DNA of 64,000 bases from Streptomyces hundungensis. GTDB taxonomy: Bacteria > Actinomycetota > Actinomycetes > Streptomycetales > Streptomycetaceae. Position numbers and translations under genes: made by a program. The stretch is taken from NCBI RefSeq assembly GCF_003627815.1, contig NZ_CP032698.1, positions 7,936,001-8,000,000 on the forward strand. Direction: 5' to 3'. The notes under the pieces are model-generated. The model saw only the letters and a program-made list of their open reading frames with translations, was not told where the DNA came from and did no database searches. Below, piece by piece: positions 9,747 through 19,343 of this stretch. Every line of letters starts with the position of its first letter. Positions within the stretch are counted from its first letter, which is position 1.

Positions 9747-11057
9747 TCAGCCGACCTTCCCCGCCCCCGCCCCCTTGCCCACGACGCCCGGCACCGAGCG
9801 CGGGTCGTCCACCGCGGTGCGCAGCGTGGGCGTCCAGCCGGCCCCGGAACGGAGCGCCTCGCCGGGGAGTTCCGCGTTGTGCACGGCGATGAGGTCGACC
9901 GGCCGGCCGTTGACGTAGTTGCCCTTGGCGGTGAGCGGCGCGTCACTCCACTTCTTGAGGACGCTCGCCGGGGACACCCCCTGGGGCAGCGTCAACGCGT
10001 TCTTTTCCGCGACGAGTTGGGACTGGTAGCCGATGCCGAAGGCGTACTGGTACTTCTGGCTCCCGGTCACCGTGTACAGGTTGTTGTACGCGTCCACCTG
10101 GCCGAACCGTACGCGCGGTGCGCGCTCGACGATGCCCGCGAAGACGTTGTGGTGCAGGGTGACCTTCAGCCTGCCCGCGTCGCTGGCGGCGGCGCCGTCG
10201 CTGTTGCCGATCATCAACGTCTTGTCGTGCTCCTTGAACGCGTTCCACGACACCGTGACCCGGTCGGCGCCCTTGACGATGTCCAGCTCGCCGTCGTGCC
10301 GCTCGTAGATCTTGCCGAAATAGGAGGGCAGGGTGCTGTCCGGATGGGCGCCGTCGGTGAAGGTGTCATGGTCCACCCACACATGTGTGGAGCCGTACAC
10401 GACGGCGCTGTCGTACTCGGAGTTCCACGCGCCCGTCTTGTTGTCGTCGGTGGGGTCCCACTGCGGGAAGCAGTCCAGGGGGCTCTCCAGGGTCAGATTG
10501 CGGACGATGACGTTGTCGACTCCCTTGATCTGGAGGCTGCCGCCGACGATGCCCGCGTTCGCCCCGACGCCGACGATGGTGGTGTTGGAGGGCACGTTCG
10601 CCTCGATCGCCGGCTTCTGGCGTGCGCCCGACGCGGCGCGCAAGTCTTCCTGCGCTCCGCTGACGGGCCGGTCGTGGCCCCACACCGCCGGGTCGTAGGC
10701 GGCGAGGTACCGGGCGAAGTCGTAGCCCGGCGCGGCGAAGGCGGCACAGCCGGCGGCCGCGGGGTTCAGGGTGCCGCTCACCTTGATGATCTTCGGTGCG
10801 TCGCCGCCCTTCTTCAGGGCGGCCCGGAACTCGTCCCAGGTGGTGACGGTGAAGACATGGGCCGCGTCGGCGCGCGCGCCGCCGGTGGTGCCGGCGCCCG
10901 CCGAACCCCAGCCGTCCCCCACGGGAAGCGTCTCGCGTCCCGTGTCACGGCCCTGTGCCTGCGCGGAGCCCACGGCGGACGTCAGCGTGAGCAGCAGCGC
11001 GGCACATGCGGCGACCGCCGCCGTCCGGTGGACCTGACTCTTGTACGGGTGCGTCAT
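9747..11057 (-). CDS. Secreted PL1-family pectate lyase
   Basis: 436 aa from ATG 11057 with a signal peptide of about 34 residues (ends SAQAQ). The parallel beta-helix repeats are typical of PL1. VWVDHDTF and VTVSWNAFKEHDKTLMIG carry the calcium-site and core motifs, and RAPRVRFGQ carries the catalytic arginine region. The enzyme cleaves polygalacturonate by beta-elimination outside the cell. It lies 95 bases downstream of the ABC solute-binding protein gene on the same strand, so it may read through from the catabolic operon. Confidence 0.9.
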   Translation of the reverse strand: MTHPYKSQVHRTAAVAACAALLLTLTSAVGSAQAQGRDTGRETLPVGDGWGSAGAGTTGGARADAAHVFTVTTWDEFRAALKKGGDAPKIIKVSGTLNPAAAGCAAFAAPGYDFARYLAAYDPAVWGHDRPVSGAQEDLRAASGARQKPAIEANVPSNTTIVGVGANAGIVGGSLQIKGVDNVIVRNLTLESPLDCFPQWDPTDDNKTGAWNSEYDSAVVYGSTHVWVDHDTFTDGAHPDSTLPSYFGKIYERHDGELDIVKGADRVTVSWNAFKEHDKTLMIGNSDGAAASDAGRLKVTLHHNVFAGIVERAPRVRFGQVDAYNNLYTVTGSQKYQYAFGIGYQSQLVAEKNALTLPQGVSPASVLKKWSDAPLTAKGNYVNGRPVDLIAVHNAELPGEALRSGAGWTPTLRTAVDDPRSVPGVVGKGAGAGKVG

Positions 11058-11152
11058 GGGGTTCTCCTCGTCGAAGGGATACGGGCCCGGGTGGTGCGGG
11101 CCGGCTGATGCAGGACGCCGGAACGACGGCGTGGGGGCGGGTCCGGGCGCCG

Positions 11153-12508
11153 TCACTGGTTGCGCTTCGTCCACTCGGCCTGCGCCGTGTCGAGCTGGTC
11201 GGCCAGGGAGTCCAGGAAGTCCTTCGCGGAGACCTTGCCGAGCAGGACCTTCTGGAACGCCGGTTCGTTGGCGGTCTTGGAGATGGTGTTCCAGTCCGGC
11301 AGGTAGTACGGAAGCTGCACGATCTTGGTGCTGCCGCTGTTGAGGGCCTCGGCGGCCAGCCGCGTCGGCTCCGCCTTCTGGATCCACGGGTCCTTCGCGG
11401 CATCGGTGTTGGCGGGGATGGCGCCCGCCGACTCGTTCCACTTGCTGTTCGCCTCGTGCGACGCCGCGAACTCGATGAACGTCCAGGCGGCCTTCTTGTT
11501 GCCGCTCGACCTGAACAGCCCCAGCCCGTCGACGGGGTTGGACACCTGCACCCGGGTGCCGCTGTCCGTCGTCGGGTTGGGCAGACCACGGAACTTGTCG
11601 GTGCCGAGCGCCTTCACATGGTCCTTGTAGGAGCCCAGGTTGTGATCCATCATGCCGATCCGGCCGCTGTCCCACTGGGCGACCATCTTGGTGAAGTCGT
11701 TGTTCACATCGGCCGACGGAGTGGCCTTCCTGTACAGGCCGGCGTACTTCTCCAACGCCCGTACGTTGCTCGGGTCGTTGACCGTCGTCTTCGTCCGGGA
11801 CCGGTCCCAGAACGACGTGATGCCGCTCTGGCCGTACATCGCGTCCAGAGCCTGGGCGATGGACCCGGCTCCGCCCCGGATGGTGTAGCCGAACTGGTTC
11901 TTCGCGCCGTCGGTGAGCTTGGCCGCGGCCTCATAGAACTTCGTCCAGGTGGTGGGGGCCTGGAGCCCCGCCTCGCGGAACAGGTCCGTGCGGTAGTAGA
12001 GGACGCCGTTGCTCGCCGACGTCGGCACGGTGTAGAGGTCGTCCCGGCCGCCCGCCACCTTGACCGACTCGACCATGCCCGTGTTGAGCTTTCCGTTGAG
12101 AGCCGCGCTCAGGGCGACCCGGTCACCCACCGGTTCCAGCGCGTTCTGGCTCACGATCCCCGCCAGCATGGACCCGGTGACCCCGCCCACATCGGGCAGC
12201 CCTCCGCCCTGGATGGCGGTGTCGTACTTGGACTGGACGGACGCGGCCGGAATGCCGACGTACTTGACCTTGATGTCCGGGTACTTCTTCTCGAAGTCCT
12301 TGATGATCTCCATCCACACGTCACGGCGGACCGCCGTGTTGTTGTCCCAGAAGACGATCTCGCCCTTGCCGCTGCCCTCGTCGCCCTTACCGCCCGCCGC
12401 GCCGCTGCCGTCGTCTCCGCAGGCGGTGGCGGTCAGGGCGAGTACGGCGGCGAGGGCCGCGGCGCCGGCCGTCGCGAGGGCTCTGCCGTGGCTCGTGCTG
12501 CTCCTCAT
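11153..12508 (-). CDS. ABC sugar transporter solute-binding lipoprotein (family 1)
   Basis: 451 aa from ATG 12508. The signal peptide ends in LTATAC with the lipidated Cys at residue 30, followed by an acidic/Gly linker. The rest is a type-1 extracellular binding protein fold (EIVFWDNNTAV near the start, PSNVRALEKYAGLY in the middle). It should capture an oligosaccharide for the MalF/MalG-type permeases encoded upstream on the same strand. The ATPase is not encoded here; streptomycetes usually share MsiK among such importers. Substrate is not determinable; pectin-derived sugars are favoured by context. Confidence 0.87.
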   Translation of the reverse strand: MRSSTSHGRALATAGAAALAAVLALTATACGDDGSGAAGGKGDEGSGKGEIVFWDNNTAVRRDVWMEIIKDFEKKYPDIKVKYVGIPAASVQSKYDTAIQGGGLPDVGGVTGSMLAGIVSQNALEPVGDRVALSAALNGKLNTGMVESVKVAGGRDDLYTVPTSASNGVLYYRTDLFREAGLQAPTTWTKFYEAAAKLTDGAKNQFGYTIRGGAGSIAQALDAMYGQSGITSFWDRSRTKTTVNDPSNVRALEKYAGLYRKATPSADVNNDFTKMVAQWDSGRIGMMDHNLGSYKDHVKALGTDKFRGLPNPTTDSGTRVQVSNPVDGLGLFRSSGNKKAAWTFIEFAASHEANSKWNESAGAIPANTDAAKDPWIQKAEPTRLAAEALNSGSTKIVQLPYYLPDWNTISKTANEPAFQKVLLGKVSAKDFLDSLADQLDTAQAEWTKRNQ

Positions 12509-12657
12509 GGATCGGCTCTCTTTCTTCGAACTCGGCTGCTGAGTCAGGTGAGTTGACGGGGCCGCGGTGCCCAGCCGTGGGGGACAGCGCCGAGCGGATC
12601 GACCGCCTCGGCCGTCGACGCCCGGGCAGGGGTGGGCGCCATTGCACTGCCGGTGCG

Positions 12658-12681
12658 GCGCTCGGGTCGAGCCCCGAGTGC
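12658..12681 (-). terminator. Hairpin between PmoA-like and solute-binding protein genes
   Basis: CTCGGG/CCCGAG with G-U-containing extension gives a 9-bp stem and 6-nt loop. It lies in the 212-bp gap between the PmoA-like gene and the binding-protein gene. It may attenuate transcription rather than end it fully. Confidence 0.4.
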
Positions 12682-12720
12682 GCGTCGCCGAGGATCGCGC
12701 GCCCGGCGCGGCATGTGCGC

Positions 12721-13581
12721 TCATGCGGCCACCGCCTGGAGGGCCAGCGCCCGCGCCGGACCCGGACCGAGTCGCCCGTCCGCGACGACCGTGACCACTC
12801 GGCGCATGACGGACGTCCCGGGCGCGATGGCGAGGCGGCGAGTCGATGCGAGCGACGAACCGACGCCGGGATATTCGGTGGCGCGCACGAACCACGGGTC
12901 GCGCCGGGTCTCGTCGGTGGCTCCCGCGAAGACGAGGGTCCATCTCCTGCCCGCGAGCGCGAGCCAGGCGGCGGGTGACCCGTGCGCGGCGCGCTCTCCG
13001 AAGGCGTCCGATGTGAACACCTCGGGGGCGTCCTCTTCCTTGGGGGCGCGCCAGAAGAAGCCGCCGTACGCGGCGCCCGGGCGGCCGTTGGTCGCCGGAC
13101 TGCCCAGGGTGACGGTTCTCGGCGAGGGATTGGTGAGACGGAACGCGAAGTCCAACGCCCAGGCTGCGCCGGTGAGTTGAGCGACCGAGACCGTGCGGCG
13201 CTCCCGTAACAGTTCATGGGTGCCGGCCCGCCACACGAGCTCCTCGACGAACCCGTCGGCGCCGCGCCGCTCGATGGACTGCCGCTGCTGGGCGCCGTGG
13301 TTGTCGAGCTCGGTGGGGCCTTGGCCGCGTACGAAGGTGCGGCCGCCCCAGAAGTTGTGCCCGTCCACGTCCGCCACGGCCACCGAGACCCCCGTGTGGT
13401 GGGGGTGGTCGGCGGGCCGGTGCGCGGTGACGACCGTGCCGGCGAGGGTGGTGACCGGATGGAGGAAGGGGCGCGGTGACAGACGTGGCGCGGCCGGCGG
13501 ATGGCTGATGTAGCGCGCGACCGGACAACCGGAACAGCTCAGCGTGAGGGCCGAAACCCCTTGATCTGTACGGGAGTTCAT
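12721..13581 (-). CDS. PmoA-like (DUF6807) protein of a carbohydrate catabolic operon
   Basis: 286 aa from ATG 13581, which overlaps the upstream stop as ATGA. The sequence HPHHTGVSVAVADVDG and the later FWGGRTFVRGQGP are typical of the DUF6807 family, annotated PmoA because of weak similarity to a methane-oxygenase subunit. No signal peptide is visible. These proteins recur next to Gfo/Idh/MocA oxidoreductases and ABC sugar importers; biochemical function is not established. Translational coupling indicates that it works with the oxidoreductase. Confidence 0.82.
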   Translation of the reverse strand: MNSRTDQGVSALTLSCSGCPVARYISHPPAAPRLSPRPFLHPVTTLAGTVVTAHRPADHPHHTGVSVAVADVDGHNFWGGRTFVRGQGPTELDNHGAQQRQSIERRGADGFVEELVWRAGTHELLRERRTVSVAQLTGAAWALDFAFRLTNPSPRTVTLGSPATNGRPGAAYGGFFWRAPKEEDAPEVFTSDAFGERAAHGSPAAWLALAGRRWTLVFAGATDETRRDPWFVRATEYPGVGSSLASTRRLAIAPGTSVMRRVVTVVADGRLGPGPARALALQAVAA

Positions 13582-14747
13582 AAGGCGTCCGCCTCCTTCG
13601 GGGCCCCGGCCCACGGTGCCCCCAGGGCGCCGAAACCGTCGAGCGTGTCGGCGCAGGCGGCCACCAGAGCGTCGATGCCGTGCACCACGCGGCGCGCGGA
13701 CCCCTCCTCATCCGTGACCCGCATCCATGCCTTGGGGGGCAGGCGGGCCGGATCGGGTGCGTCGCGCACCGCCTCGACGACCCTCATGAAGGCGGCCGTC
13801 GCCCGCAGGGGAACCAGGAGGGCGGCACGGCCTTCCAGGTGGTCGAGGAGGTTGACGAGGAGATCGGTGCGGCCGTGGAACGACTCCTCGGGGCCGTGTC
13901 CCGAACGCTGCACCAGGACGCGGTCCTGTTTGTACCAGAAGGTGACGCGGCCCCGGCTGCCGTGCACCACCACATACGGCTCGTCGGGGTGCTCGGCGCA
14001 CAGGGTGGCGGCCACACCGATCCGGCGTCCCGCCGTCGTGGTGATGGCCACGTACGAGGTGTCGTCGGCCTCGATGTCATGGGCGCGGAACAACTCGGTC
14101 TCGATCGCTTCGATGTCCCCCGCGCCGGTCGATCCGTCGAGGGCGAGCGCGGTGGCGACGGCGTGGGCCAGCGGGTTCGTCAGGACGCCGTCGACGACGT
14201 CGTCGCCGTTCAGGCGGCGGTGCCCGGCCCAGGGCGCCCGGCGGAAGTACGCCTCGTCGCGCGTCCAGGGACCCGCCGCGCCGATGCCGAGCACATCGCC
14301 GATCACCCCGTCCGCGACCAGATCGCGTATCGCGTCGATCGCGTGCGAACCGAGCGACTGGAAGCCGACCTGAACCGCGATGCCCGCCGCCTCGATCCCG
14401 TCGGCCAGCCGCTGGAACTCCGCGTACGAAGGGGCGGGCGGCTTCTCCAGGAGCACGTGCGCGCCGTGCTCGGCGGCGGACAGTGCGAGCGCGGTATGGG
14501 TGTGGATCGGCGTGCTGATCACCACGACCCGGGCGCCCGTGGAACGGAGCAGCGCCGTGAGGTCGGTGGACTGCTCGGGGGCACCGAAACCGTCGAGTTC
14601 GGCGCCGGACAGCGGGGTGAGTTCACAGATCCCGGCGAGCCGGACCCGGCCGCTCAGGGCGAGCCGGCGGATGGTGTCCAGGTGTTTGCGCCCATGGCCG
14701 CGCGCCCCCGCGAGGACCAGCGGGACCGGCTCCCGGTGGAGGCTCAT
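13578..14747 (-). CDS. Gfo/Idh/MocA-family NAD(P)-dependent oxidoreductase
   Basis: 389 aa from ATG 14747, overlapping the permease stop by ATGA. An N-terminal Rossmann fold (VLAGARGHGRKH) is followed by the family motif LLEKPPAPS near residue 100 and a C-terminal alpha/beta substrate domain. The family oxidises or reduces sugar and sugar-acid carbons with NAD(P). Its place between importer and dehydratase suggests it converts an imported uronic or sugar-acid intermediate. Exact substrate unknown. Confidence 0.87.
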   Translation of the reverse strand: MSLHREPVPLVLAGARGHGRKHLDTIRRLALSGRVRLAGICELTPLSGAELDGFGAPEQSTDLTALLRSTGARVVVISTPIHTHTALALSAAEHGAHVLLEKPPAPSYAEFQRLADGIEAAGIAVQVGFQSLGSHAIDAIRDLVADGVIGDVLGIGAAGPWTRDEAYFRRAPWAGHRRLNGDDVVDGVLTNPLAHAVATALALDGSTGAGDIEAIETELFRAHDIEADDTSYVAITTTAGRRIGVAATLCAEHPDEPYVVVHGSRGRVTFWYKQDRVLVQRSGHGPEESFHGRTDLLVNLLDHLEGRAALLVPLRATAAFMRVVEAVRDAPDPARLPPKAWMRVTDEEGSARRVVHGIDALVAACADTLDGFGALGAPWAGAPKEADAL

Positions 14748-15649
14748 CCCTTCACCGCCCCGGCGCTGAACCCGGTGACCAGCCACCTCTGGATGAAGGC
14801 GAAGACCAGAACCACCGGGAGGGCGGCGATGACGCCACCCGCGGCGAGCGCGCCGAGGTCGACGCTGTCCGCGCCCATCAAGGTGGCGAGGCCCACGGGA
14901 ATCGTCTGCTTGCCCTGGTCGCTCAGGAACATGAGCGCGAACAGGAAGTGGTTCCAGCTGTGCACGAAGGCGAAGGACCCGACGGCGATCAGGCCGGGTC
15001 GCAGCAGGGGCAGGACCACCGCGCAGAAGGCCCGGAAGCGCCCGCAGCCGTCCACCCAGGCGGCTTCCTCCAACGAGTACGGCACGTTCTTGATGAACCC
15101 ACTGATCAGGATCATGGAGAGCGGGAGCTGGAAGACGGCCTCGGCGACGATCACACTGCCCAGCGAGTTGATCATCCGTAGGTTGGCGAAGATCTGGAAC
15201 AGCGGAACCAGCATCAGCGCGCCCGGGATGAACTGCGAACACAGCAGCACGAGCAGGAAGCCACGCTTGATCCGGAAGTCGAAGCGCGCCAGGGCGTAAC
15301 CGCCGGCGAGCGCCACGACGGTGGTGAGGAGCATCGACAGGGCTCCGACGATCAGGCTGTTCTTGAAGAAGAGCGCGAAGCTCCGCTCGTTCCACACCTT
15401 GTCGAAGTGCTCCAGCGTCAGCGGCCAGGGCACCAGCGAGGAGGAACCCGTGGGCCGGAACGCGAAGAGCAGCATCCAGTAGAAGGGCACGAGCGTGAAC
15501 AGGAGGTACAGACCCAGGGGGAGGTAGATGTGCGGCCGAGGCACCTCGTCCCACGCGCGGCGTCGGTCCGGACGGACGACCCTACGGCCAACGGGCCTAT
15601 CGACGAGGGGAGTTGGGGCGGCCGTCATCTCGGCTTCCTTAGTGATCAT
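14744..15649 (-). CDS. ABC sugar transporter permease (MalG type)
   Basis: 301 aa from ATG 15649, chosen over ATG 15628 because it overlaps the upstream stop as ATGA. It has about six TM helices and the inner-membrane permease EAA loop (SLEEAAWVDGCGRFRAF) that docks on the ATPase. It pairs with the MalF-type permease immediately upstream. Confidence 0.9.
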   Translation of the reverse strand: MITKEAEMTAAPTPLVDRPVGRRVVRPDRRRAWDEVPRPHIYLPLGLYLLFTLVPFYWMLLFAFRPTGSSSLVPWPLTLEHFDKVWNERSFALFFKNSLIVGALSMLLTTVVALAGGYALARFDFRIKRGFLLVLLCSQFIPGALMLVPLFQIFANLRMINSLGSVIVAEAVFQLPLSMILISGFIKNVPYSLEEAAWVDGCGRFRAFCAVVLPLLRPGLIAVGSFAFVHSWNHFLFALMFLSDQGKQTIPVGLATLMGADSVDLGALAAGGVIAALPVVLVFAFIQRWLVTGFSAGAVKG

Positions 15650-16587
15650 TTCTCCTGCGCTCCGAACTTGCTGAGCCGCAGATAGGCCATCGAGCAGAAC
15701 AGGAGGATCACGAAGGCGATGGAGGTGAGTGCCGAGGCATAGCCGAAGTCGTGGGAGTCCACGGCGATGGAGGCGATGCGCAGCGGCAGCGTGGTGGTCT
15801 CGCCCGCGGGCCCGCCACCGGTCAGCGTGTACAGGAGGTCCACGTTGTTGAACTCCCACACCGCCCGCAACAGCGTGGACAGGACGATGGCGTCCTTCAG
15901 GTGGGGCAGGGTGATGTGGAAGAACTGCCGCAGCCGTCCCGCGCCGTCGACCTCGGCCGCCTCGTACAGGTCCTTCGGCACGGACTGGAGGTCGGCGAGG
16001 ATGAGGATCGCGAAGAAGGGGACGCCGCGCCAGAGTTCGGCGGTGACGACGGCGGGGAAGACGCTCGCGGTGTCGGAGAGCCAGGACGTCCCGTAGGTGC
16101 CGATCCCCGCTTCCGCGAGGTAACGACTCACGCCCGTCTGGGAGTTGTAGATCAGCATCCAGATGGAGGAGGTGAGGACGCCCGAGACCGCCCACGGTGA
16201 GAAGACGAGCGCGCGGGACAGCGCGCGGCCCACGAACGTCTGGTTCACGATGAGCGCGAGCCCGAGGCCGAGGAGCAACTGCGACACGACCTGGACGACG
16301 ACCCACTGGAGGCTGAACACCAGGCTGTGCCAGAACTCGGGGTCCTCGGTGAACGCCTTGGTGAAGTTGTCGAAGCCGGCGAACCCGTTGCGCCACGGCT
16401 TGGCGGGGTTGAAGTGCTGGAGGCTGTAGTAAAAGACGCTGAGGACGGGATACGCGATGAAGCCCAGCATGAGCAGCGCGGCCGGCGCGATGAGCAGATA
16501 GGGCAGTCGCCGCGGGGTGGCTCCCGTGCGGCGACGGTTGCCGGGCCGGTGCGGCGGCGGTTTGGCCACGGCGACGGCTTGGGCCAT
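15646..16587 (-). CDS. ABC sugar transporter permease (MalF type)
   Basis: 313 aa with a Pro/Arg-rich cytoplasmic N-terminus and about six TM helices. The EAA motif reads DLYEAAEVDGAGRLRQFF. It is the first gene of the importer block and follows a 90-bp gap that holds a 20-bp palindrome (16633-16652), so a separate promoter is likely. The ATG at 16587 has a GGAG site about 8 bases upstream. Confidence 0.9.
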   Translation of the reverse strand: MAQAVAVAKPPPHRPGNRRRTGATPRRLPYLLIAPAALLMLGFIAYPVLSVFYYSLQHFNPAKPWRNGFAGFDNFTKAFTEDPEFWHSLVFSLQWVVVQVVSQLLLGLGLALIVNQTFVGRALSRALVFSPWAVSGVLTSSIWMLIYNSQTGVSRYLAEAGIGTYGTSWLSDTASVFPAVVTAELWRGVPFFAILILADLQSVPKDLYEAAEVDGAGRLRQFFHITLPHLKDAIVLSTLLRAVWEFNNVDLLYTLTGGGPAGETTTLPLRIASIAVDSHDFGYASALTSIAFVILLFCSMAYLRLSKFGAQEK

Positions 16588-16632
16588 GTCGGGACTCCGT
16601 TCTCCAGGGCGCGAGCAAGCGGTTGCCGCACG

Positions 16633-16652
16633 TTGTTCGACATGCCGAACAA
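16633..16652. promoter_or_regulatory. 20-bp near-perfect palindromic operator upstream of the importer genes
   Basis: TTGTTCGACATGCCGAACAA is a dyad with one mismatched pair, centred about 55 bases before the MalF-type permease gene. Its GTTCG/CGAAC arms resemble sites of IclR-type regulators, but the cognate regulator is unknown; no IclR gene is in the window. Confidence 0.65.
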
Positions 16653-16677
16653 AAAGGGGGGTAAGGGCGGGGGTGGA

Positions 16678-18420
16678 TCAGCCGGCGTAGGGGTCCGGCA
16701 CCCTGCCCGGGCGGGCGAGGAAGGCGAAGTCGCAGCCGGTGTCGGCCTGGGTGATCTGATCGGCGTACAGCGCTCCGTATCCCCGCTCGAACCGGGCGGG
16801 CGGCGGAGCCCACTGAGCCCTTCGCCGCTCCAACTCTCCATCAGGTAACTCCAGTTGAAGGCTGCGCGCCTCCACGTCGAGGGTGATGAGGTCGCCGGTG
16901 TGGACGAGGGCGAGCGGGCCGCCCACATGGGACTCGGGGGCGATGTGCAGCACGCACGCCCCGTAGGAAGTGCCGCTCATCCGGGCGTCGGAGATCCGCA
17001 CCATGTCCCGCACCCCCTCTTTGAGGAGATGGTCGGGGATCGGCAGCATGCCGTACTCGGGCATACCCGGACCCCCCTTGGGCCCGGCCCCTCTCAGGAC
17101 CAGGACGCTGTCGGCGGTGATGCCCAGCGACGGGTCGTTGATGGTGCGCTGGAGCTGCCGGTAGTCGTCGAAGACGACCGCCGGACCGGTGTGCTTGAGC
17201 AGGCGCGGCTCACAGGCGATGTGCTTGATGACCGCGCCGTCCGGACACAGGTTGCCGCGCAGCACCGCGAGCCCGCCCTCGGCCGCTACCGGACGGTCGC
17301 GAGGCCGGATCACGTCGTCGTGGTGGACCTCGGCGGCGGCCAGTTGCTCTCGCAGGGTGTCATGGGAGACGGTCGGCCGGTCCAGATGGAGCAGATCGGG
17401 GATGCGGGAGAGCAGGCCCGGCAGCCCGCCCGCGAAGTGGAAGTCCTCCATCAGATAGGTGTCCCCGCCGGGCCGCACGTTCGCCAGCACCGGAGTGGAC
17501 CGCGCGAGACGGTCGAAGTCGTCGAGGCCGAGCTCCACCCCCGCCCGCCGGGCCATCGCGATCAGATGGATCACGGCATTGGTGGAACCGCCGAGCGCGA
17601 GGACCGTGGTCACCGCGTCCTGGAAGGCGTCGGAGGTGACGATCTTGGACAACGTCAGGTCCTGGTGGACCAGTTCCACGATCCGCAGGCCCGAGGCCGC
17701 AGCCATGCGGTCGTGCTCCGACGTGACGGCGGGGATGGAGGAGGCGCCGGGAACCGTCACCCCGAGCGCCTCCGCGGCGGCGGTGAGCGTGGAGGCCGTG
17801 CCCATGGTCATGCAGTGGCCGGGGGAGCGGGCCAGACCGTTCTCCAGGCCGGCCAGCTCACAGTCGCCGATCAAACCCGCCCGCTTGTCGTCCCAGTACT
17901 TCCACATGTCCGTGCCCGAGCCGAGCACCTCGCCGCGCCAATGGCCGGGCAGCATCGGCCCCGCGGGAACGAACACGGCCGGAAGGTCGACGGAGATGGC
18001 CCCCATGAGCAGCGCCGGCGTCGACTTGTCGCAGCCACCCATCAGCACGGCGCCGTCCACCGGATAGGAGCGCAGCAACTCCTCGGTCTCCATCGCGAGA
18101 AGGTTCCGGTAGAGCATCGGGGTGGGCTTCTGGAAGGTCTCCGACAGGGTGGAGACCGGGAATTCGAGGGGGAATCCCCCCGCCTGCCACACTCCCCGCT
18201 TCACGGCCTGGGCGCGCTCGCGCAGATGAACATGGCACGGGTTGATGTCGGACCACGTGTTGAGGATCGCGATGACGGGCTTGCCGAGGTGCTCCTCGGG
18301 CAGATAGCCGAGCTGCCGGGTGCGGGCCCGGTGGCTGAACGACCTCAGCCCGTCGGTGCCGTACCACTGATGGCTGCGCAGCTCCTCGGGCGGCCGGGTG
18401 CGTGACGTCGAACGGCTCAT
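16678..18420 (-). CDS. IlvD/Edd-family dehydratase (probable sugar-acid dehydratase)
   Basis: 580 aa from ATG 18420, which overlaps the aldolase-like gene's stop (ATGA). Conserved cluster-ligand segments are visible: GGCDKSTPALLMG near residue 125 and SPGHCMTMGTAST near 200. The family dehydrates dihydroxy acids using an Fe-S cluster and Mg2+. Coupling to a DapA-type aldolase and a sugar importer indicates a sugar-acid dehydratase (aldonate to 2-keto-3-deoxy acid) rather than branched-chain amino acid synthesis. Substrate unknown. Confidence 0.87.
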   Translation of the reverse strand: MSRSTSRTRPPEELRSHQWYGTDGLRSFSHRARTRQLGYLPEEHLGKPVIAILNTWSDINPCHVHLRERAQAVKRGVWQAGGFPLEFPVSTLSETFQKPTPMLYRNLLAMETEELLRSYPVDGAVLMGGCDKSTPALLMGAISVDLPAVFVPAGPMLPGHWRGEVLGSGTDMWKYWDDKRAGLIGDCELAGLENGLARSPGHCMTMGTASTLTAAAEALGVTVPGASSIPAVTSEHDRMAAASGLRIVELVHQDLTLSKIVTSDAFQDAVTTVLALGGSTNAVIHLIAMARRAGVELGLDDFDRLARSTPVLANVRPGGDTYLMEDFHFAGGLPGLLSRIPDLLHLDRPTVSHDTLREQLAAAEVHHDDVIRPRDRPVAAEGGLAVLRGNLCPDGAVIKHIACEPRLLKHTGPAVVFDDYRQLQRTINDPSLGITADSVLVLRGAGPKGGPGMPEYGMLPIPDHLLKEGVRDMVRISDARMSGTSYGACVLHIAPESHVGGPLALVHTGDLITLDVEARSLQLELPDGELERRRAQWAPPPARFERGYGALYADQITQADTGCDFAFLARPGRVPDPYAG

Positions 18421-19343
18421 GCGTCCCACCCCGCGACCGCGCCCCACTCCTTGACGATGGTGGCGACCTCGGCGCGTTCGGGATCCTCCAGGAGTCTGCT
18501 GGGGGAGCGGACATCGCGCCGGCACAGACCGAGCACGGCCAGAGCCTCCTTGACCACGGTGACGTTGTTGGCGGAGGAGTCCACGGCGCGCAGCTCCTCG
18601 AAGCGACGGATCCGCTCCCACACCCGCATGGCCGCCGGATAGTCACCCGCCCGGAGCGCCTCGATCATGGTGAGGGACATCGTGGGCGCGACGTTCACCA
18701 GACCGGACGTGAACCCGGTCGCGCCCGCGGAGAAGTAGGACGGCGCGTACGGTTCGGCGAGACCGGCCACCCAGACGAAACGGTCGAGGCCCGCGTCCCG
18801 GGCGAACGCGGCGAAGTGCGCCGCGTCCGGCACCGCGTACTTCACCCCGATCACGTTCGGGCACGCCTCACCGAGCGCCGCCAAGTGCCTGCCCGCCAGG
18901 CCCGCGTTACGGATGTAGGGGACGACCCCGAGCTCCGGTACCGCATCGGCGATGGCCCGGTGGTAGTCGACCCAGCCGCCCGCGGCGACGTACGGGTGCA
19001 CTGGCTGATGGACCATCACCATGGCGGCGCCCACGTCCCGGGCATGCCGGGCGGCGCCGATGGCGGTCGGCACGTCGTGCCCGACGCCCACCAGAACCAC
19101 CGCCCGCCCGGCAACCTCCGCCAGGGTCAACTCGGTTACCAGGCGCCGCTCTTGAGGCGTCAGAGCGTAGAACTCGCCGGTGTTGCCGTTCGGCGTGAGC
19201 GTACGCACCCCGCCGTCGAGCAGTCGGCGCAGCAGCGCCCGATGGGTGTCCTGATCGACGGAGCCGTCCTCGGCGAACGGGGTCACGGGGATGGCCACGA
19301 CATCCGACAGGGCCGCGCGCAACGCCTCCTGAGGCAGCGTCAT
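18417..19343 (-). CDS. DapA/KDG-aldolase superfamily protein (class I aldolase or dehydratase)
   Basis: 308 aa. It is a TIM-barrel with NGNTGEF (52-58), the conserved Tyr143 and the Schiff-base Lys168 in GVKYA. Family members cleave or dehydrate 2-keto-3-deoxy sugar acids, or make dihydrodipicolinate. Its ATGA coupling to both the GntR gene (upstream) and the IlvD-type dehydratase (downstream) favours 2-keto-3-deoxy-acid breakdown to pyruvate plus an aldehyde. Confidence 0.87.
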   Translation of the reverse strand: MTLPQEALRAALSDVVAIPVTPFAEDGSVDQDTHRALLRRLLDGGVRTLTPNGNTGEFYALTPQERRLVTELTLAEVAGRAVVLVGVGHDVPTAIGAARHARDVGAAMVMVHQPVHPYVAAGGWVDYHRAIADAVPELGVVPYIRNAGLAGRHLAALGEACPNVIGVKYAVPDAAHFAAFARDAGLDRFVWVAGLAEPYAPSYFSAGATGFTSGLVNVAPTMSLTMIEALRAGDYPAAMRVWERIRRFEELRAVDSSANNVTVVKEALAVLGLCRRDVRSPSRLLEDPERAEVATIVKEWGAVAGWDA

